Assembly (NCBI GenBank): GCA_913044215.1
Contig: CAJWOT010000006.1
Location: 1 to 42,707 of the forward strand
Direction of reading: 5' to 3'
DNA: 42,707 nucleotides
Source of the DNA: an uncultured Rhodospirillaceae bacterium
Lineage (GTDB): Bacteria; Pseudomonadota; Alphaproteobacteria; UBA8366; GCA-2717185
Below are positions 36,568-42,707 of this stretch, piece after piece. Both the position numbers and the translations under genes were made by a program. The notes beneath the pieces were generated by a model. The model made no database searches, had not been told where the DNA came from, and worked only from the letters and a program-made list of their open reading frames with translations. Numbering within the stretch: position 1 is the stretch's first letter; each line of letters opens with the position of its first letter.

Positions 36568-37243
36568 CCCTGTTGACGCGCAGCCCCGCGACGTAGTTAG
36601 CGACCAGTCCTTCCGCCATGGTGCGCACCGACTGGGATGAGACCACTTGCAGCTTGCCACTGCCCGACAGCGAGCAGATACCATGCAGTCCGGCCCAAAG
36701 CGTGCGCGCGGCGTCTGAGCGAGCGTCGTCTTGATTGGCATCGAATAAGGGGGCGAGCGCATCTCCCAGCAGACCCAGCACGCGCTCGACCTTGCGGCCA
36801 TACCATTCCGGGGGCGTCTGGCCTTCCGGCAGGGAATATTCGAACAGCATGTTCCACAGACGCGGGTTCTCGGCCAGGAATCCGAGATAGCCGCCGAGCA
36901 GTTGCGCGAGCCGCGCTTCGGTCGTTTCTGGGATCGCGCCGCCGTTTAGCCGGTCATGCAGCGCGTCCAAGGTGCGGCCGTTCAGATGCAGGATCATTTC
37001 GTCAAGGTTGGCGAACAGATTGTAGAGCGTGCCCGGGGAGTAACCGATCGCGTCCGCGACGTTGCGCGCGGTGAGGGACCGAAAACCGTCCGTCTCGACG
37101 ATATTCTGCGCCGCGGCAAGGGCGTTCTCGTAAAGCTCTTCGCGACTATGGTCTGTTCTGCGGGCCAATGATTTTGCTTTTTGTTCCGGTTTATTTTGAA
37201 CATTGTTCAGAATATATAATTGAACGTTGTTCAAAATCAACAA
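36557..37243 (-). CDS. TetR/AcrR family transcriptional regulator
   Basis: HTH REELYENALAAAQNIVETDGFRSLTARNVADAIGYSPGTLYNLFANLDEMILHLNG. Upstream TTG start at 37243 is doubtful. Confidence 0.85.
   Translation of the reverse strand: MLILNNVQLYILNNVQNKPEQKAKSLARRTDHSREELYENALAAAQNIVETDGFRSLTARNVADAIGYSPGTLYNLFANLDEMILHLNGRTLDALHDRLNGGAIPETTEARLAQLLGGYLGFLAENPRLWNMLFEYSLPEGQTPPEWYGRKVERVLGLLGDALAPLFDANQDDARSDAARTLWAGLHGICSLSGSGKLQVVSSQSVRTMAEGLVANYVAGLRVNRGER
37196..37234. promoter_or_regulatory. Tandem operator-like palindromes for the TetR regulator
   Basis: TTGAACATTGTTCAG (37196-37210) and TTGAACGTTGTTCAA (37220-37234), start-to-start spacing 24 bp. Confidence 0.65.
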
Positions 37244-37290
37244 TTATTTTTCATGTCTGCTATGGTTTTTGAAATCGCAGGAGAGCACCG

Positions 37291-40020
37291 TTGGATAGCT
37301 TCTACGTTTTGATTGTCATTGCCGCGCTGGCCTTCTTGGTCCTCTCACCGGTGATTGCGGTGATTGCCGCACGGCGTGTCGGCCGGGTGGAGCGTCGCCT
37401 TCGTTTGCTTGAGAGGCGCCTACGGATACTCGAAGGCGACGACGTTAAACCTGAGGTGCCTGAGGCGGCGGCGGAGCCTGCCGCGACACCGGCGGCGCCC
37501 ATCGACCCGTGGACTGTGCCTGAAAGTGCAGAGCCGGAAGCGATAACGGCGTCGGCCCGTCAATCCTATGTCGAATCGGCAGCAACGGCGGACAAGGTAC
37601 CGTCAGCGACCAAAACCATCGAGGAGCGTGTTGCGTCGCAATGGCTGGTGTGGCTTGGCGGGCTTACTATCGCGCTCGCCGGCATTTTCCTCGTGAAGTA
37701 CGGTATCGAACACCAGCTGCTCTCGCCGGCGGTACGGGTCGTCCTAGGGTTCCTGCTGGGCCTTGTTTTGGTATGCGGCGGTGAATGGCTGCGCCAGCGG
37801 CCGCTTCAGCGCGTGATCGCGAGTACAGAACCCGATTATGTGCCACCGGCGCTCACCGGGGCCGGCGTGCTGGTCTGCTTTGGCAGCGTCTATGCCAGTT
37901 ACGCGTTCCTCGGATTGCTGGCGCCGCTCATCAGCTTCGTTGTGCTCGCCGCGATCGCGGTGGGAGCCATGGCGCTTTCGCTCTTGCAGGGACCGTATAT
38001 CGGCGCGCTCGGCATTCTCGGTGCGTTCGCGGTACCGCTGATGGTCAGTACCGATTCGGGGTCGGCTTGGGCCCTTTTTCCCTATCTGCTGGTAATTGCC
38101 ACCAGCGCGATTGCGGTCGTGCGCTACAAGGTGTGGTGGTGGCTCGCCTGGGCGGCGTTGGCGGGGGCGGCGTTCTGGGATGCCTTCTGGCTCTTCGCAA
38201 TGTGGCGTGCGGGCGACCTGATCCCGACATCAATCCACCTGTTGGGTATGTTCGCGCTCGCCTTGGGGGCGTCCAACACTCTTTTCTCCGAGGCAGACGA
38301 AGCCTTGTCTTGGCCGTTCGAAACAGCGGGGATGACATCGTATGAGCGCTTTGTCGCCGGTGCGGCACTGGTCCTCGTAATTTTGGTCTTTGCGATGGTG
38401 CGGATCGATGGATACAGCGTTGGATCGCTCCTCGTCGTTGGAATCGTTGGAGGGCTGCTGACCGTGATCGCTTGGCGAATTCACCGCCTTGAAAGCGTTG
38501 CCGCCATTGCCGCCGCCTTACCCATCCTCCTGCTCGTGACCTGGCATCTGCCGGACATCGTGACCCTGCCGGAACAGATCGTGCTCGGCGGCCGTGTTCT
38601 CGGTGCCTTGCCGGTGCCGGTCGTGCCGCCGGAATTCTCGACATTCGCGCTCGTGGCGGGTTTGGCCTCGCTTTGGTTCGGAGGTGCCGGTTTCGTCGTC
38701 GTCCGCCGCGGTGGCGCTGCTGTCTACTGGGCGACGATTTCAGCTGCTGTGCCGCTTCTCGCACTGTCGGTTGCCTTCTGGCGGATCGCCGGGGCCGGCG
38801 TCGAACTGGTCTGGGCGGTGGTGGCGATGGGGTTGGCATCCGTGGCGACATTAGCGGCGGTTCGCCTCGGCAACCGCCCGGGAGACGACCCAGTTGATCC
38901 GGCGGTCGGTATTTACGCGCTAGCCGTCATCGCTGCGATCAGCCTGGCCGCCTCGATGACCCTAGAGAATGCTTGGCTTACCGTCGCTTTGGCGGCGCAA
39001 ATCCCGGCCGCGGCCTGGGTGCATAATCGGGTCGGCATTCCGGCACTGCGCTGGGTCGCCTTTGTGATCGCCGCGATCGTGGGCGCGAGGCTACTGCTGG
39101 CCCATCAATTACCTGGGTTCAATTGGGGGGTGCCCAAGGACCCGCTTTGGGTGCTGTATGGCTATGGCCTGCCCGCGGTTGCCTTCGCTCTGGCCGCGCA
39201 TTGGTTCCGGAAATCGCGAGACGACCGGTTAGTCTTGACCCTGGAATCCGGTGCGATCGCGATTGCGGTGGCGACAATCAGCATGGAGATCCGGCAGTTT
39301 CTCGACGGTATGGAATGGACGTCTGGGCGGTACACGCTTCTGGAGCAAAGCCTGCACTCGATATCGTGGCTGGTAAGCGGTTACGCCCTGTACCGTCGAA
39401 ACCGAATTGAACGGCGGTTGTCCACCGAGTGGGGGGCAAAGATTCTGATCGGTTTGGCGGCACTGCAGGTCGTGCTCCTGCAGTTGCTGACGTCCAACCC
39501 CGTGCGCACGGGCGAGAATATCGGTTCCTGGCCGATAGTCGATGTCCTGGCGTTGGCCTATTTCGTGCCGGCCCTTTTAGCCACGGCGATCTTCTTCGAA
39601 GCGAAACGCCAAGGGCATAAGCTTGTCGGGATCGGTGCTGGTATTGCGGCAGGGCTGCTGCTGTTCAGCTACATAACGCTGGAGGTCCGGCACATCTTCC
39701 ACGGGTCGCAGCTGGACGCCGGCGCGATCGGCAACGCGGAAGGCTACAGCTATTCGGTCGCCTGGCTGCTCTACGCCGCCGCCCTTTTCGCCGTCGGTTT
39801 CCTGTGGCGTGTCGCGGCAATACGTCACGCCGCATTGGCTCTGACGATTCTCATCATCGCCAAAGTCTTTCTGTGGGATATGTCGGGCCTGACCGGGCTG
39901 TATCGGGTGGCTTCGTTCCTGGGTCTGGGGTTGAGCCTGGTTGCGATCGGTTTCTTCTATCAACGCTACATGTTCGGCGACCGTGGTGAGCCCGATGACA
40001 AAGTTGTGGAAACAGAATGA
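37291..40020 (+). CDS. DUF2339-like multi-pass membrane protein
   Basis: 909 aa, more than 20 hydrophobic segments; N-terminal TM plus coiled-coil, then ERVASQWLVWLGGLTIALAGIFLVKYGIE. TTG start with upstream AGGAGA. Confidence 0.8.
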   Translation: MDSFYVLIVIAALAFLVLSPVIAVIAARRVGRVERRLRLLERRLRILEGDDVKPEVPEAAAEPAATPAAPIDPWTVPESAEPEAITASARQSYVESAATADKVPSATKTIEERVASQWLVWLGGLTIALAGIFLVKYGIEHQLLSPAVRVVLGFLLGLVLVCGGEWLRQRPLQRVIASTEPDYVPPALTGAGVLVCFGSVYASYAFLGLLAPLISFVVLAAIAVGAMALSLLQGPYIGALGILGAFAVPLMVSTDSGSAWALFPYLLVIATSAIAVVRYKVWWWLAWAALAGAAFWDAFWLFAMWRAGDLIPTSIHLLGMFALALGASNTLFSEADEALSWPFETAGMTSYERFVAGAALVLVILVFAMVRIDGYSVGSLLVVGIVGGLLTVIAWRIHRLESVAAIAAALPILLLVTWHLPDIVTLPEQIVLGGRVLGALPVPVVPPEFSTFALVAGLASLWFGGAGFVVVRRGGAAVYWATISAAVPLLALSVAFWRIAGAGVELVWAVVAMGLASVATLAAVRLGNRPGDDPVDPAVGIYALAVIAAISLAASMTLENAWLTVALAAQIPAAAWVHNRVGIPALRWVAFVIAAIVGARLLLAHQLPGFNWGVPKDPLWVLYGYGLPAVAFALAAHWFRKSRDDRLVLTLESGAIAIAVATISMEIRQFLDGMEWTSGRYTLLEQSLHSISWLVSGYALYRRNRIERRLSTEWGAKILIGLAALQVVLLQLLTSNPVRTGENIGSWPIVDVLALAYFVPALLATAIFFEAKRQGHKLVGIGAGIAAGLLLFSYITLEVRHIFHGSQLDAGAIGNAEGYSYSVAWLLYAAALFAVGFLWRVAAIRHAALALTILIIAKVFLWDMSGLTGLYRVASFLGLGLSLVAIGFFYQRYMFGDRGEPDDKVVETE

Positions 40021-40024
40021 TCCG

Positions 40025-41467
40025 TCAGGTCTCCTTCGCCTCCCGCATTGCATTGTAGGCGGCGAGGGCGCGCTGTCGGCTTGCGCGCAAATCGACAATC
40101 GGCCGCGGGTAATCGTAACCCAGCATCACGCCCGCTTCCGACAGGACCGCCTCCGGCGCTTCCCAGGGTGCATGGATATGCCTGTCCGGCAGCCGGCCCA
40201 GTTCCGGGACGAAGCGGCGGACATAGGCGCCGTCCGGGTCGAACTTGCGGCCCTGCAGCACCGGATTGAAGATCCGAAAATACGGTGCTGCATCGGCACC
40301 CGATCCGGCGACCCATTGCCAGCTCGCCGCGTTGTTCGCCAGGTCGGCGTCGACCAGCGTGTCCCAAAACCAGGCTTCGCCCTCTCGCCAGTCGATCTGC
40401 AGGTTTTTGATCAGCAATGACGCGACGATCATGCGCACCCGGTTGTGCATCCAGCCGGTTTGCCACAACTCGCGCATGCCGGCATCGACGATCGGGATAC
40501 CGGTCCGGCCTTGTTTCCAGGCATGTAGGCTGTCCGGATCGTTGGCCCACCTCATTGCGGTGAATTTCGGTTGAAACGGTTCCTCCGGCAAGGCCGGCCA
40601 GTTAAACAGGAGGTGGTTCGAGAATTCGCGCCACGCCAGTTCGCGCAGGAACGATTGCGCACCGCCTGCCGTCTTCGGTGAGGCCTCGATTTTGGCCCGC
40701 ACCGCATGCCAGCACTGATGCGGGCTGATTTCGCCAAAATGCAGATGAGGGGACAGGCGGGAGGTGCCGATGCGATCCGGCCGGTCGCGCATCGACGCGT
40801 AATCTGCGACCGCGCCGTCCAGGAATTCGATCGCCTTGGTTTGAGCCCCCGCCTCGCCGGGCTGCCAGCCTTTTCGCAAGCCGCCGGCCCAATCCGGTGC
40901 CGTTGGCAGTAACCGCCACGCTGCAAGCGATTCGCCGGCGGGGATGGATTCCGGCCTGACGATTGATTGGGGGCGCGGCAGCGGCGGTTTTGGTGGCGGC
41001 GCGGCCTGGCACGCTTTCCAGAACGGCGTGAAGACGCGGTACGGCGTTCCGGATTGTGTCCGTAGCGCTTCCGGCTCGAAAAGCAGATTGCCGGCAAACC
41101 GCTTTATCTCGACGCCCGCATCGGAAAGCGCAGTTTCCGCGTTTCGCGCCCAGGGTTCGTAGGCTCTGGTGCAGTAAAGCGCCGTGGCTCCGGTCTCGGT
41201 AATCAACGCCTGCAGTACGGACGGCGCGGCACCGCGGCGCAGGACCAGCGGGCATCCAAGCTGTGCCAAATCATCCGCCAAGGCGGTCAGACTGTGATGC
41301 AGCCACCAACGGCTTGCCCCGCCCATCCGCCACGCGCCCGGCGACTCGTCGTCCAGTACATAGACCGGCAGCACCGCTTGACCCGTGTCGCAGGCAGCGG
41401 CAAGCGCACGATTGTCGGTCAGGCGGAGATCCTGTCGGAACCAGAAGAGTATCGGGGTAGTGGCCAT
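40025..41467 (-). CDS. phr: Deoxyribodipyrimidine photolyase (cryptochrome/photolyase family)
   Basis: ILFWFRQDLRLTDNRALAAA, LREFSNHLLFNWP-type region (ELAWREFSNHLLFNWP), GRTGIPIVDAGMRELWQTGWMHNRVRMIVASLLIKNLQIDWR. Confidence 0.96.
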   Translation of the reverse strand: MATTPILFWFRQDLRLTDNRALAAACDTGQAVLPVYVLDDESPGAWRMGGASRWWLHHSLTALADDLAQLGCPLVLRRGAAPSVLQALITETGATALYCTRAYEPWARNAETALSDAGVEIKRFAGNLLFEPEALRTQSGTPYRVFTPFWKACQAAPPPKPPLPRPQSIVRPESIPAGESLAAWRLLPTAPDWAGGLRKGWQPGEAGAQTKAIEFLDGAVADYASMRDRPDRIGTSRLSPHLHFGEISPHQCWHAVRAKIEASPKTAGGAQSFLRELAWREFSNHLLFNWPALPEEPFQPKFTAMRWANDPDSLHAWKQGRTGIPIVDAGMRELWQTGWMHNRVRMIVASLLIKNLQIDWREGEAWFWDTLVDADLANNAASWQWVAGSGADAAPYFRIFNPVLQGRKFDPDGAYVRRFVPELGRLPDRHIHAPWEAPEAVLSEAGVMLGYDYPRPIVDLRASRQRALAAYNAMREAKET

Positions 41468-41545
41468 GGCGTCTTTCGGGCGACGGGTCGTGAATTCTAC
41501 GCAGCGGTGCGATGTGCGGATCATCTGCGTTTGCGCCTGTGGCGG

Positions 41546-41560
41546 CAATCGATACGATTG
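41546..41560. promoter_or_regulatory. Candidate operator, inverted repeat CAATCG-ATA-CGATTG
   Basis: Perfect 6-3-6 inverted repeat between divergent phr (starts 41467) and the enolase-superfamily gene (starts 41597). Confidence 0.4.
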
Positions 41561-41596
41561 TAACCGGTGGGACGCGCGGATACGGGAGACAGCAGC

Positions 41597-42707
41597 ATGA
41601 AAATCGGGCGCATCGAAACCTTTCAGGTACAGTGGTCGCCGGATGATACGCCCGCGCAGCGCAGCGCTTTCGTGCGCGTCTGGATCGATGACGGGCTGTA
41701 TGGCATCGGCGAAGCGTCGCCCATGCAGGGCGGCATCGCCTCGTTGCTGATGATCCAGCACGATATCGCACCGGCGCTGATCGGTGCCGATCCGCTGGAC
41801 TATGCGGTGCTGCAGGACCGTCTGTCGCACAAGTTGGTCAAGCTCGGTCCGGAAGGCGCCTTGACCGGCGCGCTCGCCGCCATCGATATCGCGCTTTGGG
41901 ACATCAAGGGCAAGATGTTCGGACAGCCGATCTATAAGCTGATGGGCGGCGGCTGGCGCACGGAACTGCCCTTCTACGCCTCTATCGGCGGCAACGGCAT
42001 TGAGCGCAGCCTCGACGACGTGCTGCGCCATGTCGAGACGCGCATGAAGGACCAGCCGGCGGCGATCAAGATCCGCTTCGACAATGGCCGCGTCGATCTC
42101 GACAGCCAGATCCCCGACCATATCGAAAAGGCCCGCGCTGTGCGCAAACAGGTCGGCGACAAGTTCCCACTCGCTTTCGATTCCAACAATGGCTACTCGA
42201 CCGGCAGCGCTATGCGGGTCGGCCGCGTGCTGGAGGAGCTCGACTATTGGTGGTTCGAGGAACCCGTGCAGCACTATCACATCCAGGCGACGGGCGAGGT
42301 GGCGCAGCGCCTGTCCATCACCGTATCCGCCGGCGAGCAGACCTATACGTTGGGCGGGCTGGCCGAGTTGATTGATGCGGGCGTGCGCATGATCCAGCCG
42401 GACATCGTGAAGATGGGCGGCATCACCGGGTTGCAACGTTGCGCCGCTCTGGCACATGCGCACGGGGTGGAGCTTGTCTCGCACCAAACGCAGCCGACCG
42501 TCGGTCACCTGGCCAACATGCATGTGGTGGCCGCGCAACTGCACGCCACGAAGCCGATCGAATGGAATGATCCGTCGGACCGCATGCACGCCGTCTTCGA
42601 CGAGGTGCCGAAGCCGTTGAACGGGCTGTTCAAGCTGCCTGACCGCCCTGGCCTCGGCATGGATTTCGTTGAGGACAAGCTCGCCGAACGGCGCATCGAC
42701 GTCACCG
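41597..42707 (+). CDS. Mandelate racemase/muconate lactonizing enzyme family protein, truncated by window end
   Basis: MKIGRIETFQVQWSPDDTPAQRSAFVRVWIDDGLYGIGEASPMQGG, AAIDIALWDIKGKMFGQPIYKLMGG, AAIKIRFDNGR, LAFDSNNGYS, WFEEPV, SAGEQTYT. Absent from the ORF track because it runs off the end. Confidence 0.93.
   Translation, partial: MKIGRIETFQVQWSPDDTPAQRSAFVRVWIDDGLYGIGEASPMQGGIASLLMIQHDIAPALIGADPLDYAVLQDRLSHKLVKLGPEGALTGALAAIDIALWDIKGKMFGQPIYKLMGGGWRTELPFYASIGGNGIERSLDDVLRHVETRMKDQPAAIKIRFDNGRVDLDSQIPDHIEKARAVRKQVGDKFPLAFDSNNGYSTGSAMRVGRVLEELDYWWFEEPVQHYHIQATGEVAQRLSITVSAGEQTYTLGGLAELIDAGVRMIQPDIVKMGGITGLQRCAALAHAHGVELVSHQTQPTVGHLANMHVVAAQLHATKPIEWNDPSDRMHAVFDEVPKPLNGLFKLPDRPGLGMDFVEDKLAERRIDVT

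Noticed and set aside
41468-42589. N-terminal half of the 854-aa minus ORF containing photolyase
   Set aside because: The upstream part is antisense to the enolase-superfamily gene; true photolyase start is MATTPILFWF at 41467.
1-42707. CRISPR arrays, rRNA/tRNA genes, transposases or prophage genes
   Set aside because: No regularly spaced repeats, RNA gene signatures or mobile-element proteins were seen in the sequence or ORF list.

Overview
This is a high-GC alphaproteobacterial-type chromosomal window. From left to right it contains: (1) a folE-hisI-hypothetical-dienelactone hydrolase operon divergent from a Zur/Fur-family regulator, with a perfect 20-bp palindrome (TGTAATGTTATAACATTACA) in the gap. 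The hisI product has one canonical zinc Cys replaced by Asp, and the dienelactone hydrolase is internally deleted. (2) A complete urea uptake and urease block (urtABCDE-ureDABCEFG, minus strand) with a textbook sigma54 -24/-12 promoter, bracketed by two decayed homologous ORF fragments. (3) A degenerate region with an SGNH-hydrolase (AlgJ/AlgX-like) gene broken by an in-frame amber codon. (4) A molybdenum hydroxylase cluster of unusual order (M-S-M-S-L-UbiD-L), divergent from a family III CoA-transferase and a MaoC-like dehydratase, followed by a TauD-type dioxygenase. (5) A compact lipid-type cluster: MFS-PlsC-acyl-ACP synthetase fusion, a ketosynthase III fused to a heme-oxygenase-like diiron domain, an orphan 297-aa protein and a CREST/ceramidase-like membrane protein. 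(6) A DUF2145-like gene, a TetR regulator, a DUF2339-like membrane protein, a photolyase and an enolase-superfamily gene cut by the window end. The best candidates for an undescribed system are the ketosynthase-diiron/CREST cluster, the double molybdenum hydroxylase/UbiD cluster and the Zur-box operon with the altered HisI. All family calls come from reading motifs by eye; no database search was run.
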